This document shows positions 9,320 to 17,648 of a DNA stretch of 64,000 nt, piece by piece. Source of the DNA: Bradyrhizobium sp. CSA207 (GTDB lineage Bacteria > Pseudomonadota > Alphaproteobacteria > Rhizobiales > Xanthobacteraceae); NCBI RefSeq assembly GCF_029051685.1, contig NZ_JAACFT010000007.1, forward strand, positions 215,493-279,492. Reading direction: 5' to 3'. The position numbers and the translations under genes were made by a program. Position 1 is the first letter of the stretch; each line of letters begins with the position of its first letter. The notes under the pieces were generated by a model. That model was given only the letters and a program-made list of their open reading frames with translations, did no database searches and was not told the DNA's origin.

Positions 9320-9346
9320 AAACAAAACCCCCGGCAGAGCCGGGGG
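9320..9346 (-). terminator. Intrinsic terminator after cspA
   Basis: An 8-bp GC-rich stem (CCCCCGGC / GCCGGGGG) with a 3-base loop. On the minus strand it is followed by TTTTGTTT, which fits termination of the cspA transcript, whose stop is at 9383. Confidence 0.8.
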
Positions 9347-9382
9347 CAACGTCATGATCTCTCGCGTGTAAGGTGAGAGAAA

Positions 9383-9589
9383 TCAGGTGACCTTGAGGTT
9401 CTCCGCGGACGCCTTGCCGCGGTTCTCCACGAGGTCGTATTCAACCACCTGGTTTTCGTTGAGGGTGGAGAGTCCGGCGCGCTCGACGGCAGAGATGTGG
9501 ACGAACACGTCCTTGTCGCTGCCGTTCGGCTTGATGAACCCATAGCCCTTGGTCGGGTTGAACCATTTGACGGTGCCCTTTTGCGGCAT
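9383..9589 (-). CDS. cspA: Cold shock protein, CspA family
   Basis: A 68-residue single cold-shock domain that binds single-stranded RNA and DNA and acts as an RNA chaperone. RNP1 is KGYGFIKP at residues 13-20 and RNP2 VFVHISAV at about 28-35. The start MPQKGTVKWFNPTKG is typical of rhizobial Csp proteins, and AGGAGA lies just upstream. Monocistronic, with a terminator at 9320-9346. Confidence 0.95.
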   Translation of the reverse strand: MPQKGTVKWFNPTKGYGFIKPNGSDKDVFVHISAVERAGLSTLNENQVVEYDLVENRGKASAENLKVT

Positions 9590-9968
9590 CGGTAGTCTCC
9601 TCCGCTAGATACAAAAAAGACGCGGCCGCTTTTCGCGTGCCACGCCACAAACGGGCTTCCGGAAGTCTGTTCGAGTCTTGAATCTCAATGTCGCGAAACG
9701 CACAGCCGAGCGCCAATTCCGATTGTGTCCGATATTGCAACATGAAAATCGCGCGTTAGCAAGCCGTACGCGAATTTCAAGACCAGGTGGGCCGCATCGA
9801 GATGCAATTTGCGACCTGTGGCAGCGGAACCACAATCGAGGGCAATCGCCCTTGCCTGAGGGCTTGAACCGATTGACGCTCCCTGGCGGTTCAGCACAAA
9901 TCGCCACACGCGCTGCAAGCGCGTGTTGCATTTTTGTGCGCCGCTTTTTTGCTTCAGGATTTGTCGTC
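9590..9968. other. Intergenic region between divergent cspA and the beta-barrel gene
   Basis: About 380 bases without a convincing gene. The open frame from 9678 that joins the beta-barrel gene has a composition unlike a protein N terminus, and the signal peptide begins only at 9969. The region probably carries the long cspA leader and both promoters. I did not find a clear consensus promoter. Confidence 0.5.
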
Positions 9969-11138
9969 ATGTGCTGCCCATCGGAGCCCTCCGGGACACG
10001 GCAGACGATCGGATTGGGCCGGGTCCGCCGGATCGCGACCGCGATTGCTGTAGGCTTGGCATTCGTTGTGGTGGTGTCGGGGGCCACGCCCGGTTATGCG
10101 CAAAGTCCGACACCCACTCCGACACCCACTCCGACCCCGACGCCCACGCCGTCACCGATCCCGGTTCCGATGCCGACCTCGACCAACTACGACCGGTCGG
10201 CCGGCAATGCTACGCTCAACCTCGGTTCAGGGTTCTTGGAGCGGCTCGGCAACCAGGCATCGGGCGGCGTCAACCGGGCATTCCGTACCAATCCCGGTGG
10301 CGGCGGCGCCTCCGAGGGCACGGAGGATCCGCGCTACCGCACCTGGTTCGAGGGCTACGGCATCTCGGTCCGGTCCGATGCGCAGGGTGATTTCGTCGGT
10401 GACAAGCGCAAGACCTTTGGCGGCGTCGCCGGCTTTGGCGCGCGGCTGGCGCCGGGCGTCAATATCGGCTTCTCCGTCGACCAGAGCCACACCGACATCG
10501 ACGTGCCGCTCGCGCTCCAGTCGGCAACGCTTGACCTGACCCAGCTCGGCTTCAACGGCTCCGTCGACAAGGGGCCGTGGACCTGGGCTTTCGCGGTAGT
10601 GCATGGTTTCGGCAAGGTCCGTTCCAGCCGGGACACCGGCTTTGGCCTGGCGACGGCGGGCTATCGCGCGTCCATCGACGGCGCGCTGACCGAGGTCAGC
10701 TATTATTGGACCAAGGATCAGATGCGGATCGTGCCAAAGGGGGCGCTCGAATATGTCCGCGCCACCAGCGCGGCATTCCAGGAGGCCGGCGGACTTGATC
10801 CATTGAACGTCGGCTCGACCGCGCTCTCGCGCGCGCGCGTCATGATCGGAGCCGAGATCGGGCGTTACTTCATCTTCGACCGGAAGATTCTGGACCTGTC
10901 AGCCTATGGCAAGTTCGTCGACAATTTCTATCAGAACCTGGGCGCGATCCAGGTCAGCCTGGGAACCGAGAGCATCGTGGTGCCTGGCATCGGCGAGAGC
11001 CGCTACGGCATGGATGCCGGGGCCTCAGCCTCGCTCAGCCTGACCAGCACCGCGCGGCTCTACGTCAATTACGATGCCAAGTTTCGTAACGAGCTGAGGT
11101 CGCATCAAGGCACGGTCGGTTTCGAATATCGCTGGTGA
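9969..11138 (+). CDS. Outer-membrane beta-barrel protein (autotransporter-barrel-like)
   Basis: The 389-residue product starts at MCCPSEPSG. A twin-Arg-like basic stretch and hydrophobic core (GRVRRIATAIAVGLAFVVV) end at a likely cleavage site after GYAQ, near residue 43. A low-complexity Thr-Pro run follows at about residues 46-62. From about residue 120 the sequence alternates polar and hydrophobic residues with many Gly and aromatic positions, and it ends in FEYRW, the C-terminal aromatic signature of outer-membrane barrels. No passenger domain of useful size exists, so it is a barrel with a short proline-rich spacer rather than a classical autotransporter. Function unknown. Confidence 0.7.
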   Translation: MCCPSEPSGTRQTIGLGRVRRIATAIAVGLAFVVVVSGATPGYAQSPTPTPTPTPTPTPTPSPIPVPMPTSTNYDRSAGNATLNLGSGFLERLGNQASGGVNRAFRTNPGGGGASEGTEDPRYRTWFEGYGISVRSDAQGDFVGDKRKTFGGVAGFGARLAPGVNIGFSVDQSHTDIDVPLALQSATLDLTQLGFNGSVDKGPWTWAFAVVHGFGKVRSSRDTGFGLATAGYRASIDGALTEVSYYWTKDQMRIVPKGALEYVRATSAAFQEAGGLDPLNVGSTALSRARVMIGAEIGRYFIFDRKILDLSAYGKFVDNFYQNLGAIQVSLGTESIVVPGIGESRYGMDAGASASLSLTSTARLYVNYDAKFRNELRSHQGTVGFEYRW

Positions 11139-11164
11139 GGCGAAGCCCGGCTACAGAAGCCCGC

Positions 11165-12175
11165 CTATATCGGCGTCGCCGCGACATACCCGGTCAGGCC
11201 AAAGCCATCGCGCGCGGCCGTCATCATCGGCACCAGCGCGTTCGGATGGATGAACTCGTCGCGGAAGCAGGGATAGGTCTTGGGATCGAAGATCTTCTTC
11301 AGCCACTCGACCACGATCTTGTGGCGCTCGGAGGCGCGAAACTCCTTGTGATAGGTGAGCCAGAGATCGGCGTGGTGGCTGACGCCGAGATCGACCGCAA
11401 CGAGCGAGGCGCCGAGCGCGATCGACACCGTTGGCAGGAAGCCAATGCCGGCGCCGCGCTCGACCGCATAGAGTGCACCCACCGAGGAGTTGGTCTTGAT
11501 CCCGACGATGCCTTCGAGCGACGTCAGTCCGAGGATGCGGGCGTAGGCGGTGTCGTCGACCTGCGGCGCGGTCTGCTTCACGATCCTGTGGTTCTTCAAT
11601 TCGGCAAGCGTCGCCGGCACGCCGTAGAGGGTTTCGTAATCCTTGGAGACGAAGGGATAGATGTGGAGACGACCGAGCTTGGCGACGATGAGATCGGGAT
11701 TGGTGGGCGGCTCGAGCTGGATGGCGATATCGGATTCCAGCCGCGCGACGTCGGCCTGCTCCATGGCGCAGCGCAGATCGACAGCGATCTTGCGGTAGGT
11801 CTTCTGAAAGTCGATCAACCGCGGCAGGATCCAGAAATTGCCGGGGCCTTCCGTCACCGCGATGCGCACGGTGCCGGCCGTATCGTTCGAGGAGCGCGAG
11901 GCGCGGCGAAACACGTTGAAGGCGTGACGCTCCATGTGCGCGACGTCGGCAATCATCGCCGTGCCTTCGTCGCTGAGCGTAAGACCGCTCTGGTCGCGCA
12001 GGAACAGCTTGCAGCCGATGCTTTCTTCGAGCCGGTCGATTCGGCGCATCAGGGTGGTGCTGGTCTGCCCGAGCTCCTCGGCGGCGTTGCGGAAACTTTT
12101 ATATTTTGCGCAAGCTAAAAACAGTTTCAAATCGTCCCAGGATGCGCCCAGGGCTTCTTCACGGTGCTGCATCAT
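11165..12175 (-). CDS. LysR-family transcriptional regulator
   Basis: A 336-residue regulator starting at MMQHREEALGASWDDLK. The winged helix-turn-helix is in residues 12-70 (LKLFLACAKYKSFRNAAEEL, then TTLMRRIDRLEESIG), and a periplasmic-binding-like effector domain follows from about residue 95. It departs from standard LysR proteins in using TTLMRRI where most have SRRIRRL. It is divergent from the GNAT gene at 12283; the 107-base gap is the obvious target. The longer frame up to 12220 runs into that promoter region and is less likely. Confidence 0.85.
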   Translation of the reverse strand: MMQHREEALGASWDDLKLFLACAKYKSFRNAAEELGQTSTTLMRRIDRLEESIGCKLFLRDQSGLTLSDEGTAMIADVAHMERHAFNVFRRASRSSNDTAGTVRIAVTEGPGNFWILPRLIDFQKTYRKIAVDLRCAMEQADVARLESDIAIQLEPPTNPDLIVAKLGRLHIYPFVSKDYETLYGVPATLAELKNHRIVKQTAPQVDDTAYARILGLTSLEGIVGIKTNSSVGALYAVERGAGIGFLPTVSIALGASLVAVDLGVSHHADLWLTYHKEFRASERHKIVVEWLKKIFDPKTYPCFRDEFIHPNALVPMMTAARDGFGLTGYVAATPI

Positions 12176-12282
12176 CGCAGCACCCCGGTGCAATAGTTGC
12201 TGCATACTCCTGATCCCCAACCGCTAAGCTCCTCGGCAAAGCGGGGCACGAAAGCGTCAAACGATAGAGGGGCGGCATCGGT

Positions 12283-12894
12283 ATGGAAAGAGGCTGGTTT
12301 GCCGCAAGGCATGATTTCGACGCGCTGCCGCTCAGTCCGGACATTGAGGTCCGGTGCGCGAGATTTTCCGAAATTGACGCGCTTTCCGACATGGCGCGCC
12401 GCCTGGTGCCGGGGGTCCAGCTCGGAACGGCGGAGCTTGAAAGCTACTTCACGTTCGATCCCGAGAGCATCCTGACCTTCAGACGGAGGGGCGATCTGCT
12501 TGGCGGCATGGCCTTTTTGTTTCTGAACGATCGCGGACACGATGCACTGCTGCTCGACGAGATCTGCCTGACCGCGCCCGAGACGCGCTACCTCGCTTCC
12601 GCGACGGAGGCGGTTGCAGCTGTCTATATCTGGGCGATCGCGGCGACGGGACGCGGCGTCGCCGGCCTCGGCAAGGCGGCTGCGCATCTGCGCCAGGCGC
12701 GGTTTCGCGGCGCCGATTGCTATGCACAGCCTTCGACCGCAGCCGGACGCGACATCATGAGGGCGACCGGCTTCCAACCCGTGCCGAGCTTCCAACCCGA
12801 CCTCTGGTGTTACGAGCGGCCCTGGAACCGGCGGCCGATGCGCTTGCCGGGCTCCATCATCCAAGCAAGGAGTTTTGCAGATGCACGGCACTAG
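12283..12894 (+). CDS. GNAT-fold protein of unknown substrate
   Basis: 203 residues. The order of elements (ARFSEIDALSDMARRLVPG, then a two-strand stretch LGGMAFLFLND and LLLDEICLT, then a helix with GLGKAAAHLRQARFRGA and ATGFQPV) suggests an N-acetyltransferase-like fold. The usual acetyl-CoA loop R/Q-x2-G-x-G/A is only loosely matched (ATGRGVAGLG). It overlaps the next gene by 14 bases and is probably co-translated with it. I do not recognise the substrate. Confidence 0.55.
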   Translation: MERGWFAARHDFDALPLSPDIEVRCARFSEIDALSDMARRLVPGVQLGTAELESYFTFDPESILTFRRRGDLLGGMAFLFLNDRGHDALLLDEICLTAPETRYLASATEAVAAVYIWAIAATGRGVAGLGKAAAHLRQARFRGADCYAQPSTAAGRDIMRATGFQPVPSFQPDLWCYERPWNRRPMRLPGSIIQARSFADARH

Positions 12895-13501
12895 AATTCC
12901 TCTCGCCAAGCCGGACTCCCGCGCCATCAGCATCAGGATTGCGCGCGATCCCAGCGATCTCATGCTCGTCACCGCCATCCGCTCCGCGGTCTATCTCGCA
13001 GAGCAGGATTGTCCGTTCGACGAGGAGTTCGACGGCAACGACATGGTGGCCGCGCATTTCATCGGCTTCGTCGGCAACGAGCCTGCGGGCTGCCTGCGGG
13101 TGCGCTTCTTCGGCGATTTCGCCAAGGTGGAGCGGCTCGCGGTGCGCCATCAATATCGGCGCTCGCGCGTCTCGTTCAAGCTGGTGCAGGCGAGCGTCGA
13201 TTACGTGAAGCGCAAGGGGTTCCGCAAGATTTACGGCCAGGCCCAGGACCGGCTGGTCGACTTCTGGGCCCATTTCGGCGCCAAACCGCTCGGCCACAAC
13301 CGCAAGATCACCTTCTCCGATTTCTCCTACACGGAGATGGTGCTGGAGATCGAGCCGGGACCGGACGCGATCACGCTGGACAGCGATCCCTATGTGATCA
13401 TCCGCCCCGAGGGCGATTGGGACCGGCCGGGCGTGCTCGATGCCTCGGCGGGACGGGCCGTGACGTCACCGTTGAGGGACGTCGCGCTCGCCGGTCGTTG
13501 A
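12881..13501 (+). CDS. GNAT N-acetyltransferase
   Basis: A 206-residue acetyltransferase starting at MHGTRIPLAK, with AAGGAG eight bases upstream. The core is GFVGNEPAGCLRVRFF, then KVERLAVRHQYRRSRVSFKL, which corresponds to the acetyl-CoA binding loop, and a terminal KIYGQAQDRLVDFWAHFGAKP. The start lies inside the upstream gene. Together with the isochorismatase-fold gene 25 bases downstream it forms a small operon under the divergent LysR protein. Substrate unknown. Confidence 0.75.
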   Translation: MHGTRIPLAKPDSRAISIRIARDPSDLMLVTAIRSAVYLAEQDCPFDEEFDGNDMVAAHFIGFVGNEPAGCLRVRFFGDFAKVERLAVRHQYRRSRVSFKLVQASVDYVKRKGFRKIYGQAQDRLVDFWAHFGAKPLGHNRKITFSDFSYTEMVLEIEPGPDAITLDSDPYVIIRPEGDWDRPGVLDASAGRAVTSPLRDVALAGR

Positions 13502-13526
13502 AACTGGTGCAGCCGCGCGCAAGATA

Positions 13527-14090
13527 ATGCTGGTTTCCATTCACGACGATCCGCCAATCCTGGTCTGCGCGGATCTCCAGGTCGAATATCTGACCCAGGG
13601 GCGTCGCCACGTCATCCTCGATGGCGACGCCGCCACGTCGCGTTGCCTGGAACTGCTGACGCTGTGGCGCGGCCGTCTCTGGCCGGTGATGCATTTGAAG
13701 CGCATCGCGCAGGCGGCGTGGTTCAATCCGGCATCGAGGCTGACCGATTGGATTGCCGAGGCGAAGCCGCGACCGGGCGAGATGACGTTCGAGCACCCGT
13801 TGCCGTCGGCCTACAGCTCGCCGCGGTTCGTGGACTACATGTCCAATATCCGCAACACGCGCTGCGTGCTGACGGGCTTTTCCCTGGACGAGACCATCCT
13901 GGCCACGGTGGTCGAGGGGTTTCACCGCAGCCATCGCTACCAGGTGGCAGGCGACGCCGTGGCGTGCCGGCAGCCCAATGAGGGCGATCCGGCCGCCTAC
14001 AAGCAGGCAGTGGTGAATGTCATCGGCAATTTTGCTACAATCCATTCCAGCGCCGAACTGATTAAGACCAGCGGCGCCGTCGCGGTGTAG
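13527..14090 (+). CDS. Isochorismatase-fold protein, apparently catalytically dead
   Basis: A 187-residue member of the cysteine hydrolase (isochorismatase-like) superfamily by overall pattern. The first catalytic Asp is kept in LVCADLQVEY (residue 16). At the position of the catalytic Lys before the conserved aromatic (TFEHPLPSAY) there is no Lys. The nucleophile segment, normally G-x-x-x-D-x-C, reads GFSLDET with Thr in place of Cys. It therefore probably binds a ligand or partner rather than hydrolysing one. It may be the third gene of the GNAT operon. Confidence 0.6.
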   Translation: MLVSIHDDPPILVCADLQVEYLTQGRRHVILDGDAATSRCLELLTLWRGRLWPVMHLKRIAQAAWFNPASRLTDWIAEAKPRPGEMTFEHPLPSAYSSPRFVDYMSNIRNTRCVLTGFSLDETILATVVEGFHRSHRYQVAGDAVACRQPNEGDPAAYKQAVVNVIGNFATIHSSAELIKTSGAVAV

Positions 14091-14124
14091 GCGGACGCGA
14101 TCGGCGGATGGACAGGGTGATACA

Positions 14125-14292
14125 TTGTCGCGGGGCGAAGAGCTGAAGGAGCTGGCGGCCGACTTGTTGCGCGCCATCGAGAGGGCACGCCGTGTCGGCC
14201 TGCCCACCACTGTCTATCTGCTCGCGATGGCGCTGGTCGAGGTCAGGGAAGCCGCCGACGCCGCCGACGGCGAGGACGACGGCGCAGCCTGA
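14125..14292 (+). CDS. Small hypothetical protein (55 aa)
   Basis: A possible TTG-started frame with CAGGG upstream encoding a Leu/Ala-rich, likely helical peptide (EELKELAADLLRAIERARR near the start) with an acidic Ala/Asp tail. Codon use is like that of neighbouring genes. No ATG or GTG start is available in frame, so the call is tentative. A two-copy 12-bp repeat GAACCCGAATCT follows directly at 14297-14320. Confidence 0.4.
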   Translation: MSRGEELKELAADLLRAIERARRVGLPTTVYLLAMALVEVREAADAADGEDDGAA

Positions 14293-14463
14293 GGCCGAAC
14301 CCGAATCTGAACCCGAATCTGAACCTCAGTCCTGGCCTCACGTGTGCCGCTTTGTGCAACGCTGCTGGGCGTTTGCTGCCGACGAATTGGCGTTGCAACT
14401 TGTCCGCTCTCGCAATAGCCAAGTGATGACGCCGGCTACGTGACGACTTAAGGATCCCCGCAA

Positions 14464-15846
14464 ATGTCCATGCTGCCCAATTCGCAAGAGGCCCGGGATG
14501 TGGCCTACCAGCTCCATCCCTACACCAACGCGCGCACCCACCAGCAGGCTGGTCCGCTGGTGATCGAGCGCGGCGAGGGGCCCTACGTGTTCGACGCGTC
14601 GGGCAAGCGCTATTTCGAGGCGATGGCGGGGCTGTGGAGCGTCGGGCTCGGTTTCAACGAGAAGCGGCTTGTCGAGGCGGCGCACCGGCAGATGCAGGCG
14701 CTGCCATTCTATCATACGTTCTCCGCGAAATCGCACGGCCCCTCGATCGATCTCGCCGAGAAGCTGGTGGCGCTGGCGCCGGTGCCGATGAGCAAGGTGT
14801 TCTTCACCAATTCCGGCTCGGAGGCCAACGATACCGTCCTGAAACTGATCGCCTATCGCTCCAACGCGCTTGGCCAGCCGCAGCGCAAGAAGGTGATCAG
14901 CCGCATGCGCGCCTATCATGGCGTCACGATCGCCTCGGCAAGCCTCACCGGCCTGCCGAACAACCACCGCTCGTTCGACCTGCCGCTGCCGAACATCCTG
15001 CACACGGGCTCGCCCCATTTCTACAAGGACGGCGCGCCCGGCGAGAGCGAGGAATCGTTCGCGACGCGGCGGGCCGAGGAGCTCGATGCGCTGATCCAGA
15101 AGGAAGGGCCGGACACGATCGCGGCCTTCTTCGGCGAGCCGGTGATGGGGGCGGGCGGCGTCGTCGTGCCGCCGGCGACCTATTGGGACAAGATCCAGAA
15201 GGTCTTGAACAAGTACGACATCCTGCTGGTCGCCGACGAGGTGATCTGCGGCTTTGGCCGCACCGGCAAGATGTTCGGCTGCGAGACCTACGGCATCAGG
15301 CCCGATGCGATCGTGGTCTCCAAGCAGATCACGTCGAGCTATTTTCCGCTGTCGGCGATCCTGCTGAACGACCGCATGTTCGAGCCGATCGCGGACGAGA
15401 GCAACAAGATCGGCGTGCTCGGCCACGGCTTCACCGCGGGCGGCCATCCCGTCGGCTCGGCCATTGCGCTGGAGAACCTCAAGATCATCGAGGAGCGCGG
15501 CCTGGTCGCGCATGCCGCCGAGCTCGGTGCTTACATGCAAGGCAGACTGCGCGATCTCGCCAGCCATCCGCTGGTCGGCGAGGTCCGCGGCGTCGGCATG
15601 ATCGCAGCCATCGAGCTCGTGCTCGACAAGCAGCGCAAGACCGCGGCGGCGACGCCGGGTGCCGTCGGCGGCATCGCCAGCCGCATGCTCCAGGAGCGCG
15701 GCGTGATCTCGCGCAACATGTTAGATGCCATCGCCATCTGCCCGCCGCTGATCGTTACCAAGGCCCAGATCGACGACCTCGTCGCCGCGATCTCAGGTGT
15801 GCTGGATGACATGAAGGGCGAAGTGGCCAAGCTGACGCCGGCGTAA
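14464..15846 (+). CDS. Class III PLP-dependent aminotransferase (omega-amino acid:pyruvate type)
   Basis: 460 residues, the usual size. The PLP-binding region has TNSGSEANDTVLKL (about 119-132), RAYHGVT, LVADEVICGFGRTGKMFG with the PLP-contacting Asp (about 256-273), and the Schiff-base Lys in VVSKQITSSYFPLSA (about 285). HGFTAGGHPVGSA near 323-335 is typical of the group acting on beta-alanine, putrescine or omega-amino acids. The exact amine donor is not predictable. It has its own likely promoter in the 170-base upstream gap. Confidence 0.9.
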   Translation: MSMLPNSQEARDVAYQLHPYTNARTHQQAGPLVIERGEGPYVFDASGKRYFEAMAGLWSVGLGFNEKRLVEAAHRQMQALPFYHTFSAKSHGPSIDLAEKLVALAPVPMSKVFFTNSGSEANDTVLKLIAYRSNALGQPQRKKVISRMRAYHGVTIASASLTGLPNNHRSFDLPLPNILHTGSPHFYKDGAPGESEESFATRRAEELDALIQKEGPDTIAAFFGEPVMGAGGVVVPPATYWDKIQKVLNKYDILLVADEVICGFGRTGKMFGCETYGIRPDAIVVSKQITSSYFPLSAILLNDRMFEPIADESNKIGVLGHGFTAGGHPVGSAIALENLKIIEERGLVAHAAELGAYMQGRLRDLASHPLVGEVRGVGMIAAIELVLDKQRKTAAATPGAVGGIASRMLQERGVISRNMLDAIAICPPLIVTKAQIDDLVAAISGVLDDMKGEVAKLTPA

Positions 15847-15910
15847 ATGCGCGGCCCAATTCCATCGCCGTCACCCTGAGGCGTGAGCCGGCGGCGCAAA
15901 TGCGTCGCTG

Positions 15911-15976
15911 GGCGAGCCTCGAAGGGCGACGGTCCGACTGGCAGCGACAGGGGCCGTTCATCCTTCGAGGCTCGCC
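15911..15976. repeat. Palindromic intergenic repeat
   Basis: GGCGAGCCTCGAAGG at 15911-15925 pairs with its inverted copy CCTTCGAGGCTCGCC at 15962-15976 around a 36-base centre. It lies between the convergent aminotransferase and RNase D genes and could fold as a long hairpin. The type is common between Bradyrhizobium genes. Confidence 0.7.
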
Positions 15977-16084
15977 ACGCAGCGCTCGGCGCGCTACATG
16001 GCTCGCACCTCCAGCGACAGCGGGTTTGCCGCTGCGCGGGGATGACGGTGCAACATTGTATTCGCGTTGGCAGCAAGCCGCGCC

Positions 16085-17233
16085 TTACGCCCGCTGGACG
16101 CCAACCACCCGGCCTTTTTCGATCGCCAGCGCCAGTTCACCGCGCTTGAGCTTCAGCGCGGCGTCGCCGAACAGTTCGCGGCGCCAGCCGCGCAGGGCCG
16201 GCACATCGGCCTCGTCGTCGCCGGCGATCTCCTCGAGATCATCGACGGTCGCGATCACCTTGCTCGCCACGGCATGCTTCTCCGCGGTCATCCGCAGCAG
16301 CACTTTCAGCAGCTCGACGATCGCGGCGCCGTTAGAATTGTTGCGCGGCTTGTCCAGCTTTGGCAGCGTGGACAAGTCCCGTGCCAGTCCGCGCTCGACC
16401 GCCGCGACGATGTCTGCGCCCCATTTGGACTTCTCGAAACCCTTCGGCACCGAGCGCAGGTGGGCAAGCTTCTCGATCGTGTTCGGGGCGTGGGTTGCGA
16501 TGTCGCTGATGGCTTCGTCGCGCAGCACGCGGCCGCGCGGCACGTCGCGGCTCTGCGCTTCCTGCTCGCGCCAGGCTGCGACCTCCATCAGCACCGCGAG
16601 GTCCTTCGGCTTGCGCACCCGCGTCTTCAGCCGTTCCCAGGCGCGCTCGGGATGGAAGTCGTAGGTCTTGGGCGAGGTCAGGACCTCCATCTCGATCGAG
16701 ACCCATTCGCTGCGCCGTCGTTTCTTGAGGTCGGCGTCGAGCGCGGCGAACACGTCGCGCAGATGGGTGACGTCGGACACCGCGTAGTGCATCTGCTCCT
16801 TGGTCAGCGGCCGGCGCGACCAGTCGGTGAAGCGGTGGGTCTTGTCCGGCCGGTGGCCGGTGACCTTCTCGACGAGCTGGTCGTAGGCAATGCTGTCGCC
16901 ATAGCCGAGCACCATGGCGGCAACCTGGGTATCGAACACCGGGTGCGGGATGATGCCCGCCTGGTGCCAGATGATCTCGATGTCCTGGCGGGCGGCGTGG
17001 AACACCTTGAGCACGCTCTCTTTGGCCATCAGCTCGAAGAACGGCTTAAGGTCGATGCCTGCAGCCAGTGTGTCGATGACGATGGCTTCTTCCGCGCTTG
17101 CCATCTGCACCACGCACAACAGCGGGTAATAGGTGGTTTCGCGCAGAAACTCGGTATCGACGGTAATGACGGGGTGCTTGGCAAGCCGGCTGCAGGCAGC
17201 CGCTAGGTCAGCGGTGGTGGTAATCAAATCCAT
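16085..17233 (-). CDS. rnd: Ribonuclease D
   Basis: A 382-residue 3'-5' exoribonuclease for tRNA 3' maturation and RNA turnover. The DEDD-type exonuclease motifs are seen: [15 protein letters not shown] (motif I, about residues 22-36), [13 protein letters not shown] (motif II, about 77-89) and [14 protein letters not shown] (motif III, about 150-163). An HRDC-like region follows with [20 protein letters not shown]. Length and order match bacterial Rnd. Confidence 0.93.
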   Translation of the reverse strand: MDLITTTADLAAACSRLAKHPVITVDTEFLRETTYYPLLCVVQMASAEEAIVIDTLAAGIDLKPFFELMAKESVLKVFHAARQDIEIIWHQAGIIPHPVFDTQVAAMVLGYGDSIAYDQLVEKVTGHRPDKTHRFTDWSRRPLTKEQMHYAVSDVTHLRDVFAALDADLKKRRRSEWVSIEMEVLTSPKTYDFHPERAWERLKTRVRKPKDLAVLMEVAAWREQEAQSRDVPRGRVLRDEAISDIATHAPNTIEKLAHLRSVPKGFEKSKWGADIVAAVERGLARDLSTLPKLDKPRNNSNGAAIVELLKVLLRMTAEKHAVASKVIATVDDLEEIAGDDEADVPALRGWRRELFGDAALKLKRGELALAIEKGRVVGVQRA

Positions 17234-17348
17234 GAACGGCCCTTGACACGTATATCAGCCGTTCTGCCGAAAGCGCTGTGATGTCAAGGGGCTCGATGCA
17301 AATTCGAGCCCTGCATTTGGGCCGAAATCGTCCTTTTCCAGCGAAATG

Positions 17349-17459
17349 CTATTCGTAGCGGACCCGCTGCGAGGGTTTTCGGGCGCAGGGCAGCGCCACC
17401 ACGATTACGCACATGGCGACCAGCGCCAGTCCCAGGAACTCGAAAACCAACAGATCCAC
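17349..17459 (-). CDS. Putative small single-pass membrane peptide (36 aa)
   Basis: The stretch between rnd and the ABC operon (17234-17648, 415 bases) contains this short GTG-started frame: one hydrophobic segment (LLVFEFLGLALVAM onward to VVALP) followed by a basic tail RKPSQRVRYE. A G-rich stretch lies about eight bases upstream. The positive-inside pattern suggests a membrane peptide with the C terminus in the cytoplasm. Small size makes this tentative. The rest of the gap holds only the terminator at 17586-17621. Confidence 0.35.
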   Translation of the reverse strand: MDLLVFEFLGLALVAMCVIVVALPCARKPSQRVRYE

Positions 17460-17585
17460 GGCAAAATCCCCCCGAAAGAACGTTAGACTTGTCGCGGGCG
17501 CGTTGAGGGTCTGTTAATCGTCGTGGTTACCGGCGGTGGGACCGGCGGGATGGTGGACAGAGGGTTAACGAGTTGCGGCCGCCCA

Positions 17586-17621
17586 AAATGCATTCGGCGC
17601 CCCGCAGAACGGAGCGCCGAA
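17586..17621 (-). terminator. Likely terminator of the ABC importer operon
   Basis: TTCGGCGC (17593-17600) and GCGCCGAA (17614-17621) form an 8-bp stem. On the minus strand it is followed by TGCATTTTGG. It lies about 30 bases after the substrate-binding protein stop. Confidence 0.55.
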
Positions 17622-17648
17622 GCTTGTTGTTTGCCTATGTGACCTGCC

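Noticed and set aside
14338..15567. A 409-residue minus-strand frame opposite the aminotransferase
   Set aside because: The plus-strand enzyme has complete PLP motifs.
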